A DNA stretch of 64,000 nt from Actinomadura alba (lineage in GTDB: Bacteria > Actinomycetota > Actinomycetes > Streptosporangiales > Streptosporangiaceae): positions 62,001-126,000 of the forward strand of contig NZ_JABVEC010000011.1 in assembly GCF_014323705.1 (NCBI RefSeq). The letters run 5' to 3'. Shown here one piece after another: positions 9,046 through 17,423 of the stretch. A model generated the notes under the pieces. It worked only from the letters and a program-made list of their open reading frames with translations. It ran no database searches and was not told the origin of the DNA. Position 1 is the first letter of the stretch, and each line of letters starts with the position of its first letter. The translations under genes and the position numbers were made by a program.

Positions 9046-9388
9046 CCGCGGAGCGACGCCCACGTCGAGTAAACGGCTTCCGCCGGCCGGGACGAGTCAG
9101 GACCGGACCGCCTGAAAGCGATCTCCACCAGGAGATTCTTGGCTCTGCCCCGCGGATCGTCCTTGCCACCGGTCGTATTGGGAGCGACCGGACGCGTCGC
9201 TCCGTGTCTGCCGCGGGCAAGTCGAAGGTCGCCTTGGCGATCAGCCTGCTCGGGTCGGGTGTCGCCACTCCCACCGTGCCCCTGCCGCCGGACGCCGGGC
9301 CCCGTTCGCCCTCCTCGCCCTCCGCGAACGGGCCCACGCATCCCGTCAGGCCCGCGACCAGCACCGCCGTCGCGGCCCCGGTTCCCAC
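9003..9388 (-). pseudogene. Possible frameshifted lipoprotein gene
   Basis: On the minus strand from GTG 9388 the reading frame gives a short hydrophobic segment ending in a lipobox-like LTGC (GAATAVLVAGLTGC), then an acidic Gly-rich stretch (FAEGEEGERG). Around 9200-9230 the protein-like composition moves to another frame, which runs on to 9003 with KNLLVEIAFRRSG. No single frame is convincing end to end, and the 3' end overlaps the tail of the DUF4282 gene. It could be a decayed lipoprotein gene, a sequencing frameshift, or chance. Confidence 0.25.
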
Positions 9389-9630
9389 GAGTCGGCTGAA
9401 GTCTCCCGCTGACGACCTCCTGCATGCGATCGCACGACGAGCGCGGCCTTCCTGAACGCCGGTGGACCCGTCTCGGGACCTAGGGCATTCTTCACCCGCC
9501 AGGCTCCCTCGTGCCACGGTGCCGTCTCGTCTCAGCACTTGCACGCGCCCGGCACGGGGCGTCGCGCTGTCCGGAGCGCGCGTGCGCACGTTAGGCTCGT
9601 GTGGGGCATGGGACAACAGGAGCAGCGGTA

Positions 9631-12030
9631 GTGGCCGAGTTCGAGGAGTCACCGCGCCGGACGCAGCGGGACCCGGGGGTGACGCGTGCCGACCGGCCCG
9701 TGGACGAGACCCGGCACGACCAGACCGGCCCCTCGAACGACCCCCCGCAGCAGATCGCCCCCGGAGCCACCTTCCGTGACGCGGCGCCGAGCGGCGGACC
9801 GCTCGTACGGCTGCCCGGACCGCTCGCGCAGCGGTTCACCGTCGTCGGCGAGCTCCCGGTGCAGGGCGCCGAGTCGGACCTGCTGCTCGTGCGCGACCGC
9901 ACGATCGCCGACCCGGCCACCGAATACGTGGTCAAGATCTTCCGCCGTGGGTACGGCGCCGACCGCGAGGTCTGGCGGAAGCTGCCCGAGCTCGGTTCCG
10001 CGAACGTCGTGCGGATCCTCGAGACGGGGCACGCCGACGGCCGGGACTACGAGGTCATCGAATACGCCGCCGCCGGCAACCTGCGCTCCCTCATGACGAG
10101 CGGCGTCTCCGTCACCGATGTTCTCGCACAGCTCGCTGCGGGGCTCGACTGCCTGCACCGTTCCGGCATCGTGCACCGCGACCTGAAGCCGGAGAACGTT
10201 CTGGTGGCCGACGTCCGGCCGTTGCGGCTGGTCATCACCGACTTCGGTCTCAGCAAGGCCATCGAGCAGAGCGTCGTGTTCGCGTCGGCCTCGCGAACGC
10301 TCGCCTATGCCGCACCGGAGTCGCTGTCCGGTCAGGTCTCGCCCGCCCGCGACTGGTGGTCGCTGGGCATGATCGTGCGCGAGCTGGTGACCGGCCGCCC
10401 GCCGTTCCTGGGCATGAGCGAGACCACTGTCGTCGACCACCTGGCGACCCGGCCGATCGACACGGGCGACATCACCGACCCCAGGCTGCGGCTGCTGTGC
10501 CGTGGGCTGCTCACCCGCGACCCGCGCCGACGGTGGGGAGGTGCCGAGGTCGCCCGGTGGCTGGACGGCGGATCACCCACCGTCACCGAGGAGCCGGTGC
10601 CGGAGCACCAGGCTCCGGCCGGGGCGGGACTGGCCTTCTCCGGGCGGCGCTACACAGATCGCACGGAGCTGGCGAGGGCTCTGGTGGAGCAGTGGGACAC
10701 CGCGGCACGTTACTTCTTCGGCCGCGGTGAAGGCGGCGAGGCATGGCGATCGCTGCGCGACTGGCTCAGCACGCTTCCGGACGACAGCCGTATCGAGCTG
10801 ATCGACGCACATCTCACGGGTGCGCCGCCACCGGACGTGAAGCTGCTGCACCTGGTGCGGTGGCTCGATCCGTCCCTGCCGCCGCACTTCCTCGGCCGCC
10901 GGGTCACCGCCGATGACCTGCCCGGGCTGGCCGCGCTCGCGAACGACCCGGCACATGCCGATCATCGCGCGGCGTGTGCCATCGGCTGGTCGCTCTGGCA
11001 GCACGACCTGCTGCCGGCACTCGCCGGTTTCGCCGACGCCGCCGACCTCAAGGAGATCGACGCCCGGTGGCGGGGCCGGGCCGCCGCCTGGAACCAGCTC
11101 GCCGGCTGGCTGCGGAGCCGGCTTCCTCCGCCGGTCACCGCTCGGCTGCCAGACGCGGGCGAGCCCGGCCGGGACGACCCTCCGGCGGTGCTGCTCACCT
11201 TGCTCGCCCTCGCCGCGCGTCCCGCTGAGACCGGCCGCACACTGGCCGATGCCGCCGCCCGCGCTCACGCCTCGGTGCGCGAGCCGGTGCCGTGGTTCCG
11301 CTGGCTGGCCGACGGCGCGAGCGACGATCCACTCCGGCTCTTGGCGGTGGTACGGGCGGCGCCGGACGCCGTCATCGAGGTCGAGGCCAGGCGACGAGAC
11401 CAAGAGGCGTCACAACGGCGGATCGCCGACCGCAGAAGACACTGGGAAGGCGCCGAACGCCGACGGCTCGAGGGCCGGAGCGCCGCCATCACCCGCGCCG
11501 CCCTCTGGTCTCTGCCCCTCCTCGCCATCTGGACCGTCGGCAGCCTCGTGGTACGGCAACTGCTCGTAGGTGGAGGCGGTGAGAGCATTCACGGGGCCGG
11601 TCGCGATACCGATCCGCTGCCCATCTTCATCGCGCTCTCTGCAGTCGCGTGGGCCGCCCAGACCACCATCGAAGTGGTCATGGCCGCCAGGCAGGCACGT
11701 GACTATCTTCCGCTCGGACTCTGGTCCGGTATGGCCCGCGCATTCCGCAGGGCCGGTACAGGTCTTTCCGGCATGTCCAGGGCCATGTCAGGCACGGTTC
11801 GGGGGCCCGGCGCGCGACGTCGCGGTTGCCTCGTCCTGGTGGCCGCAGCACTTCCGCTGCTCCTTCTCGTCGTCATACTCCCGGCCTTTCTCGCGGTGGC
11901 TTGGCTGCTGTGGATCGCGGCGATGGTGCTGGCGCCCATCCTCCATGCGGTGACAGCGGGGATCCGGCTGCACAGATGGCGGCAGCGGCACGAACAGGCC
12001 GAACGAGACGCTCTGGGGACGGCGACGTGA
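9631..12030 (+). CDS. Membrane-anchored Ser/Thr protein kinase
   Basis: 799-aa Hanks-type kinase. After a disordered 50-residue N-terminus the kinase domain spans about residues 70-320: catalytic Lys in VVKIFRRG (about K102), HRDLKPENVL (about 182-191), DFGLSKA (about 204) and an APESLSG activation-loop end. All key residues are present. A helical middle region of unknown function follows. The last 180 residues contain several hydrophobic helices, including GCLVLVAAALPLLLLVVILP, so the kinase is anchored at its C-terminus, unlike PknB types with one central helix and PASTA repeats. The GTG at 9631 was preferred to the upstream GTG at 9601 because AGGAG lies at the right distance. Its stop overlaps the next gene (GTGA). 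It probably phosphorylates neighbours that the FHA protein then reads. Confidence 0.92.
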   Translation: MAEFEESPRRTQRDPGVTRADRPVDETRHDQTGPSNDPPQQIAPGATFRDAAPSGGPLVRLPGPLAQRFTVVGELPVQGAESDLLLVRDRTIADPATEYVVKIFRRGYGADREVWRKLPELGSANVVRILETGHADGRDYEVIEYAAAGNLRSLMTSGVSVTDVLAQLAAGLDCLHRSGIVHRDLKPENVLVADVRPLRLVITDFGLSKAIEQSVVFASASRTLAYAAPESLSGQVSPARDWWSLGMIVRELVTGRPPFLGMSETTVVDHLATRPIDTGDITDPRLRLLCRGLLTRDPRRRWGGAEVARWLDGGSPTVTEEPVPEHQAPAGAGLAFSGRRYTDRTELARALVEQWDTAARYFFGRGEGGEAWRSLRDWLSTLPDDSRIELIDAHLTGAPPPDVKLLHLVRWLDPSLPPHFLGRRVTADDLPGLAALANDPAHADHRAACAIGWSLWQHDLLPALAGFADAADLKEIDARWRGRAAAWNQLAGWLRSRLPPPVTARLPDAGEPGRDDPPAVLLTLLALAARPAETGRTLADAAARAHASVREPVPWFRWLADGASDDPLRLLAVVRAAPDAVIEVEARRRDQEASQRRIADRRRHWEGAERRRLEGRSAAITRAALWSLPLLAIWTVGSLVVRQLLVGGGGESIHGAGRDTDPLPIFIALSAVAWAAQTTIEVVMAARQARDYLPLGLWSGMARAFRRAGTGLSGMSRAMSGTVRGPGARRRGCLVLVAAALPLLLLVVILPAFLAVAWLLWIAAMVLAPILHAVTAGIRLHRWRQRHEQAERDALGTAT

Positions 12031-13211
12031 GCAGTGGAGTAGAGGCGGACATAGCGCTGGACGCGGCGGTGGTGCTCAGCCTGGGAATGAACCGCGTGCT
12101 CGGCGCAGCGGCGGGAATGGCCGCGAGTGGCGCCGACGCTCTGGCCGCGTTGGCCGAGGGACGGGCGGAGGCCAGAGAGGCGGCACTCCGCGAGGCCGCG
12201 GACTACGAAGAAGCCGTACGCGCCACGCTCGACGTCAATGCCCGGATCGCTGCGCTCGACGCCTCGCAACGCCGGGCGGCGAAGGCGCACGACCTGTCAG
12301 CCGAGGTCGCGCTCCCCGTACCCCTCACGCTGAGCGGCCAGTCCGCCGAGGAACTCGCGACATGGTGCGCCGCCACAGGCGACGCACTGAGCCGGGCGGA
12401 GCAGCAGATCTCGGCGAACATCGCCGCCGCCGTGGCCGGCCAGATCTTCACCGTTCCGGCCGCCGCCCTGCAGAGCGCGCTGCCGGAAGCCGGGCGGTCT
12501 GGGCACGCCGAACCGGTGACCGACCGGGACGAACTCGCCCGTACCCTCGCCCGGGTTCTGAGCCGGGTGCTCCACGACACCGCGGAGGCGGATCGAGAGC
12601 ACATCGCCGAGGCCGCCGGAAGACTGGTCGCCGCCCGCACGGCGAGTGAGGCCGAAGGGCATCTCTCCGAGGTGCGCCTCCGCGTGCAGGCCGCCAACCG
12701 GCACACCGAGGCGGCCCGCGCCGAAGCGAGGCGGCTCGCGGAGGAGCGGCAGGCGGAACAGCAGGCCGAAGCCGAGCGGCGGTATGTCCTGGAGACGATC
12801 GGGGCGGCCTTCGGCGAGCTGGGTTACGAGGTCGACATCGGATTCGAGACCATGACCGCCCAGGACGGCACCATCCTGCTGACCAAGGGCAACTGGCCCG
12901 AGCACGCGGTGAAGATGCGGATCGACCAGGCCGAGGCGACCCTGCGGGCCGCCATGGTGCGGGACGGCGCGCCGCAGAGCGAAGAGGAACGCCGTGTCGA
13001 CATCGAGCGCGAACGCGAATGGTGCGACGCCTTCGAAGCGGCGAGAGCCCGCCTGGCCGCCGCGGGCGTACGGTCGGACGTACGCTGGCGGATCGAACCC
13101 GGCCGGCACCTGCTGCCGAGCGCACCCGAGGCGCATCGGCCCAAGGCTCGTTCCCGGCAGCGCGAACGCCGGCGCGAGCGGCCGCAGGGATCCGGCGGGG
13201 AGACGTCTTGA
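12027..13211 (+). CDS. Uncharacterised Ala/Glu/Arg-rich coiled-coil protein
   Basis: 394 aa, family not recognised. Starts at GTG 12027, overlapping the kinase stop by 4 bp. Residues 1-300 are almost entirely helical, with long heptad-like stretches (EARRLAEERQAEQQAEAERR near 230-255). Residues 255-360 appear folded: LETIGAAFGELGYEVDIGFE, then a beta-hairpin-like TILLTKGNWPEHAVKMRI. The tail is very basic (RPKARSRQRERRRE). Translational coupling to the kinase suggests it is a substrate, adaptor or scaffold of the system. No membrane segment. Confidence 0.75.
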   Translation: MSSGVEADIALDAAVVLSLGMNRVLGAAAGMAASGADALAALAEGRAEAREAALREAADYEEAVRATLDVNARIAALDASQRRAAKAHDLSAEVALPVPLTLSGQSAEELATWCAATGDALSRAEQQISANIAAAVAGQIFTVPAAALQSALPEAGRSGHAEPVTDRDELARTLARVLSRVLHDTAEADREHIAEAAGRLVAARTASEAEGHLSEVRLRVQAANRHTEAARAEARRLAEERQAEQQAEAERRYVLETIGAAFGELGYEVDIGFETMTAQDGTILLTKGNWPEHAVKMRIDQAEATLRAAMVRDGAPQSEEERRVDIEREREWCDAFEAARARLAAAGVRSDVRWRIEPGRHLLPSAPEAHRPKARSRQRERRRERPQGSGGETS

Positions 13212-13236
13212 CGACAAGTGACCACAGGAGCGAGCC

Positions 13237-15165
13237 ATGACCCCCGACCAGCCGACACTGGGCGGGCGCCTGATGGGCTGGCCTCCGTTCATCCGGGAAC
13301 TGGACGCCACGCTGTCAGTGCACTCGCAATATGTGCTGTCGGGGAATCTGCACGACAGCTTTCTGGTGCCGGGGGCGGACGAGCTCAGGCCGGCGCAGTT
13401 GCTGCCGCTCCGGGACGTCCTGTGGGACGCGCTGCGCGCGAGCGGCTTCTCCGCGTTGCTCATGTACGACCCGGTGGACGGCCTGCGCGTCTATCCCGAC
13501 GGTGACGACGAACTGGCCGCCACGGCCGGCGAGGCCGCGGCGAAGCTCCTCGGGAGGCGGGAGCGCGACGAGAAGCCGTCACTGGAGACGCTCGCCCAGC
13601 ACCTCAGCGCCGTGGCCCGGCCGGCCGAGAACGTCCGCGCCGCGTTCATCATCGACTACGCCTCGCGGATCCCCCGGTCGCCCACGGACCTGGAACCGCA
13701 CGAGCGGGACTTCTTCCGGTTCTGCGAGAAGCTGTCGCGTACCGCCGGGCCGGTGCGGGTCGAAGGGCCGCGCCCCAAGCCGCTCTACAACCCCGTGCTG
13801 TGGCTGGTGGAGCGGCCTGGTGACCTCCCGCCCTGGCTCACCACCGACAACGAGAACATCCGCGAGATCACGGTTCCCCGGCCGCATCTCGGCGACCGGC
13901 AGGAGACCGCCCGGCTGCTCGCCCGTGCCTTCGGTGTGACGAACGCGTCGGCGGACCCGCGGGCGGCCGAGGCGTGTGACGCGTTCGCCGAGCAGGCCGA
14001 CGGGTTGACCCTGCAGTCGATGATCGAGGTCACCCGGCTCGCCAAGGAACGCAACGTCGAGCTCACGGATCTTCCGGATGCGGTGCGTACTTACAAGCTC
14101 GGGGTGCTCGACAACCCGTGGAGCCGCGGCCATCTGCGCCGGCGGGTGCTCGACGGGGAGAAGCGCGTGCCGGAGCGGGTGCTCGGCCAGCCGCAGGCCG
14201 TCACCAAGACGCTGGACATCCTCAAACGCGCCGTGCTCGGCCTGTCCGGCGCGCAGGCGACGAAGTCGGGCAGCCGACCGCGCGGGGTGTTGTTCTTCGC
14301 CGGGCCCACCGGCACCGGCAAGACCGAGCTCGCCAAGGCGATCACATCACTGGTGTTCGGTGACGAGTCGGCGTACCTGCGCTTCGACATGAGCGAGTTC
14401 TCCGCGGAACACGCCGGCGACCGGCTGATCGGCTCGCCGCCCGGTTACGTCGGGCACGAGGCGGGTGGCGAGCTCACCAACGCGGTCCGGGAGGACCCGT
14501 TCCGAGTGATCCTGTTCGACGAGATCGAGAAGGCGCACCCGAGAATCCTCGACAAGTTCCTCCAGATTCTGGAGGACGGCCGGCTCACCGACGGGCGCGG
14601 CAACACCGTGCACTTCTCGGAGTCGATCTTGATCTTCACCTCGAACCTCGGCATGTACGTCGACGCCCCCCAGGCCGCCGGTGCGACCAGGCTCGACGGG
14701 ACGGTCACCGGCTCGACCACTGGCCGCGTGCAGAACGTCGTCCCCGGCATGAGCTACGACGAGATCGAGCAGCGGCTCAAGCATGCGATCTCGGATCACT
14801 TCACCACCGTTCTGAACCGGCCTGAGCTGCTCAACCGGTTCGGCGACAACATTGTGATCTTCAACTTCATCGAGCAGCGTGCCGCCGCTCAGATCTTCGA
14901 ACTGCAGCTCGCCAACATCTGCCGCCGGGTCGCGGAGGAGCACCGGTTGACGCTCGCGCTCTCCGAGGAAGTGCTGCGGACACTGCGCGAGTGGTGCACC
15001 GGCGAACTCGACAAGGGCGGCCGCGGCATCGGCATGGCACTGGAGTCCTATTTCATCAACCCACTCGCCAGGGCACTGTTCGACCGCGAGCTCTCCGCCG
15101 GCGAGCAGGTCACGGTCTCGCGCATCCACCGGGAGGGCAGTATCGTCCGGCTGGAGATGCGGTGA
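13237..15165 (+). CDS. ClpB-type AAA+ ATPase with degenerate N-terminal AAA domain
   Basis: 642 aa. The C-terminal half is a ClpA/B D2-like AAA+ module: Walker A GPTGTGKTELAKA (about 356-362), pore-loop-region segment GSPPGYVGHEAGG, Walker B VILFDEIEKAHP (about 425-435), sensor 1 IFTSNLG, RPELLNRFGDNIV carrying the arginine finger, and a ClpB-like D2-small domain at the end. The first 300 residues look like a second AAA fold without a P-loop: YVLSGNLHDSF, a Walker-B-like AFIIDYASRI, and NPVLWLVERPGDLPPWL in the sensor-1 position. So it has one active ring and one apparently inactive ring. AGGAGCGAG precedes the ATG. Likely a remodelling ATPase for a partner in this operon. No ClpP-docking loop was noticed. 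Confidence 0.88.
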   Translation: MTPDQPTLGGRLMGWPPFIRELDATLSVHSQYVLSGNLHDSFLVPGADELRPAQLLPLRDVLWDALRASGFSALLMYDPVDGLRVYPDGDDELAATAGEAAAKLLGRRERDEKPSLETLAQHLSAVARPAENVRAAFIIDYASRIPRSPTDLEPHERDFFRFCEKLSRTAGPVRVEGPRPKPLYNPVLWLVERPGDLPPWLTTDNENIREITVPRPHLGDRQETARLLARAFGVTNASADPRAAEACDAFAEQADGLTLQSMIEVTRLAKERNVELTDLPDAVRTYKLGVLDNPWSRGHLRRRVLDGEKRVPERVLGQPQAVTKTLDILKRAVLGLSGAQATKSGSRPRGVLFFAGPTGTGKTELAKAITSLVFGDESAYLRFDMSEFSAEHAGDRLIGSPPGYVGHEAGGELTNAVREDPFRVILFDEIEKAHPRILDKFLQILEDGRLTDGRGNTVHFSESILIFTSNLGMYVDAPQAAGATRLDGTVTGSTTGRVQNVVPGMSYDEIEQRLKHAISDHFTTVLNRPELLNRFGDNIVIFNFIEQRAAAQIFELQLANICRRVAEEHRLTLALSEEVLRTLREWCTGELDKGGRGIGMALESYFINPLARALFDRELSAGEQVTVSRIHREGSIVRLEMR

Positions 15166-15884
15166 CCCCTTCGACCCCCTTGCCCCCTTCGGGCTCCTCG
15201 CCGGACGCGGCGAGCCGTCTTCTGCTGGCCAAGGCGCACTATCCGGTGACGACGCTCGGCCATGGCACCCGGGCGGGCATCTGGACCCAGGGGTGCACGA
15301 TCCACTGCGCGGGCTGTCTGTCCCGGGACACCTGGGCGGCCGATCCCCGTACCGCCGTACCCGTCGCGGCCGTGCTCGGCTGGCTGGAGTCGTTGCCGGG
15401 GCCGGTGGACGGTGTCACCGTCTCGGGTGGTGAGCCGTTCGAACAGCCCGCCGCTCTCAGCGAGCTGCTACGCGGGATAAGGTCTTGGCGAGGTACGACT
15501 CCAGTGGACATACTCGTCTATTCAGGACGAGTGTTCTCCCGGCTGTCACGCACCGCCGAGTCGCGCGCCATCCTGGACCTGTGTGACGCTGTCGTCACGG
15601 GACCGTATGTCGACCGGCTCAACACCGGTTCCCCCCTGAGAGGGTCGGCGAACCAGCAGGTCGTTCCGCTGACCGCTTTGGGTCAGGCCAGGTATTCCCT
15701 GCCGGCGGGCGGCGGCGAGTCTAATGGAGGCGAGGGGCCGCGCGTGCAGGTGAGCATGGACGAGGGCGTGGAAGGGCGGCGGGTGTACTACATCGGAATC
15801 CCGCGACGAGGTGACATGGCGCGCCTCGAAAGCGCCATGGAACGGGCCGGAGTGCACGCGGGGGACGTGTCATGGCGTCCTTGA
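15162..15884 (+). CDS. Radical SAM activating-enzyme-like protein (4Fe-4S)
   Basis: 240 aa, starting at GTG 15162 with a 4-bp overlap with the AAA+ gene. It has the radical-SAM cluster motif CTIHCAGC (CX3CX2C, cysteines about 45, 49 and 52) directly after GIWTQG, as in NrdG/PflA-type activases. The SAM-binding GGEP motif follows (VTVSGGEPFEQPAAL), then VDILVYSGRVF and ILDLCDAVVTGPYVD, also typical of NrdG-like proteins. No glycyl-radical enzyme is encoded anywhere in the window, so the usual substrate is absent. It may modify a peptide or a partner such as the coiled-coil protein; that is inference. It overlaps the following FHA gene by 13 bp. Confidence 0.9.
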   Translation: MTPSTPLPPSGSSPDAASRLLLAKAHYPVTTLGHGTRAGIWTQGCTIHCAGCLSRDTWAADPRTAVPVAAVLGWLESLPGPVDGVTVSGGEPFEQPAALSELLRGIRSWRGTTPVDILVYSGRVFSRLSRTAESRAILDLCDAVVTGPYVDRLNTGSPLRGSANQQVVPLTALGQARYSLPAGGGESNGGEGPRVQVSMDEGVEGRRVYYIGIPRRGDMARLESAMERAGVHAGDVSWRP

Positions 15885-16717
15885 CCTGCCCCACCTGTGG
15901 AGCCGCGTTCGAGCCGGGCGACCTCATCTGCCTGGACTGCGGAGCCAACCTCGCTCGGGTGCGCGAGGTCACGCGACGGCATCCGCCGACCCGCGAAGAG
16001 CAGCCGCCGCAGCGTCCCCCGGCGCCGCGCCCCGAGCCGGCGCAGGAGCAGCACGCCCCCCGGAACCCCTCCCCCGCCGAGAACCAGTCGCCGCCTCCCG
16101 CGCCGCATCGCCCTCCGCCGCAGCGCCCCGCACAACAGTGGGCGCCGCAAGAGCAGGGGCCGCCGCCGCACATGCCACCGGAGCGGCGTGGCGCGCCGCC
16201 ACCACGGTCGAGCGCGCACTCCGCGCCCCCACCGCCGCCACCGGCACGCCGGGAAGAGACGCTGATCCCGCCCGAGGAGGAGCAGGTCCCCCAGCGCCCC
16301 GAGCGGCTGCAGGAGACCACGGCGTTCATGTGCCCGCACTGCGAGGCACCGCTGTCCAATCCCGGCGCGGTCCAGTGTGAGACCTGCCTGCGCCCCCTCC
16401 GCCAGCAGGCGCCCGTGCTCCGGCTGGTCTTCGCCACCGGTGAACTCAGGGTGGCATTGGGGCAGCACCTCGTGCTGGGCCGGGACGCCGGTCAATCGCC
16501 GGTCGCCGCGACCTTCACCCGATACGACAACGTGTCGCGCCGGCATTCCACGGTCTGGCTCGATCCGGCAGGTGCGGCCTGGGTTCGAGACGAACGCTCC
16601 ACCAACGGCACTTTCGTCAACGACCAGCGCCTGCCACCGGGTGCCGAGGCACCACTACGGGATGGCGACGCACTGCGTCTCGCCGCCGATGCGACCGGAA
16701 CAGTCCACCTGAACTGA
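15872..16717 (+). CDS. Zinc-ribbon / FHA-domain protein
   Basis: 281 aa in three parts. An N-terminal zinc ribbon (CPTCGAAFEPGDLICLDC) is followed by a Pro-rich linker of about 100 residues with many PP pairs, then a second zinc ribbon (CPHCEAPLSNPGAVQCETC, about 152-170). A C-terminal FHA domain (about 185-281) has the phosphothreonine-binding signature: GRD, SRRH and STNGTFVN. FHA domains bind phosphothreonine, so the protein is the natural reader of the operon kinase. Start ATG 15872 with a GGGGGAC Shine-Dalgarno, overlapping the radical-SAM gene. Cytosolic; no membrane segment. Confidence 0.9.
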   Translation: MASLTCPTCGAAFEPGDLICLDCGANLARVREVTRRHPPTREEQPPQRPPAPRPEPAQEQHAPRNPSPAENQSPPPAPHRPPPQRPAQQWAPQEQGPPPHMPPERRGAPPPRSSAHSAPPPPPPARREETLIPPEEEQVPQRPERLQETTAFMCPHCEAPLSNPGAVQCETCLRPLRQQAPVLRLVFATGELRVALGQHLVLGRDAGQSPVAATFTRYDNVSRRHSTVWLDPAGAAWVRDERSTNGTFVNDQRLPPGAEAPLRDGDALRLAADATGTVHLN

Positions 16718-16850
16718 GCAACTTTAGTTAATGTCACTCTTTTTCAACATTCAGGTTTTTGGGACGGATGTCCATTGGTCTGTGGGCTAGGGTCTGCTTA
16801 GCTCCGCCCTCGAGCGAGTCCCCTCCGCGACATTCTTTCAGGAGACCACG
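16718..16850 (+). promoter_or_regulatory. Candidate promoter region of second DUF4282 gene
   Basis: 133-bp AT-richer gap with runs such as TTTTTCAAC and TTTTTGGGA. It contains CTAGGGTCT at 16787-16795, identical to the 9-mer before the first DUF4282 gene (8457-8465). In both places it lies 55-64 bp before the start codon and could supply a -10 (TAGGGT). An AGGAGACCACG Shine-Dalgarno precedes the TTG start. This suggests the second DUF4282 gene has its own promoter, co-regulated with the first. Confidence 0.4.
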
Positions 16851-17279
16851 TTGGCAACCCCCTATGGCCCTGGGCAGCAGGGCGGCTGGCCCCAGCAGCC
16901 TGCGCAGCCGCACTACCAGCAGCAGCCCTACCGGCCTCCGACCGGCCGCCGCCTCGACAACGACAAGGGCTTCTTCGGCGCGCTGTTCGACTTCAGCTTC
17001 GACAACTTCATCGCACCGAAGCTGGTCAAGTTCCTCTACGTACTGTCGCTGATCATCACCACCATCTACGCGATCGGCGTGCTGATCTTCGGTCTCATCT
17101 CCATCGCCGCGGGCGACGGCGGCCCCAGCACCCTCTCCGGCCTCCTCCTCATTGTCTTGTCACCACTGGTCTGGATGGTCGGCCTGATCGTCACGCGCCT
17201 TTACCTCGAACTCGCCATCGTGATGTTCAAGATCAGTGACGATATCAAGGACATCCGCGACAGCGGCGGAATGCGCTGA
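16851..17279 (+). CDS. DUF4282 membrane protein with Gln/Pro-rich N-terminus
   Basis: 142 aa, TTG start supported by AGGAGACC. Residues 1-35 are Gln/Pro/Tyr-rich and disordered. The rest is a DUF4282 domain: GFFGALFDFSFDNFIAPKL, two membrane helices (IITTIYAIGVLIFGLISIA and LSGLLLIVLSPLVWMVGLI), and ending RLYLELAIVMFKISDDIKDI. It parallels the protein at 8512-9045 almost motif for motif (GxxGALxDxxFxxxIxPxLxKxxY). The two paralogues bracket the kinase/AAA+/radical-SAM/FHA genes. Confidence 0.85.
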   Translation: MATPYGPGQQGGWPQQPAQPHYQQQPYRPPTGRRLDNDKGFFGALFDFSFDNFIAPKLVKFLYVLSLIITTIYAIGVLIFGLISIAAGDGGPSTLSGLLLIVLSPLVWMVGLIVTRLYLELAIVMFKISDDIKDIRDSGGMR

Positions 17280-17311
17280 CGCGTTACGTTCGTACATTTC
17301 CCCGGAAAATG

Positions 17312-17357
17312 CCACGTACGGCAGGAGCGCGCCGATCGCGCACCCTGCCGTACGTGG
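17312..17357. terminator. Long hairpin terminator
   Basis: Perfect 14-bp inverted repeat, CCACGTACGGCAGG at 17312-17325 and its complement at 17344-17357. A further GC-rich inner stem (CGCG...CGCG) lies inside the loop. It sits 32 bp after the second DUF4282 stop. No T-tract follows, so it may be a factor-assisted terminator or transcript stabiliser ending the kinase cluster. Confidence 0.6.
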
Positions 17358-17423
17358 ATCCTCGGCACCGCCGGTCGGGAGCCGCGTCGTGTTGCCGAAG
17401 GCATCCACGATTCCCGTCATCAT

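Noticed and set aside
9601..9630. Upstream GTG start for the Ser/Thr kinase
   Set aside because: The GTG at 9631 has AGGAG at proper spacing; that AGGAG would lie inside the longer version.
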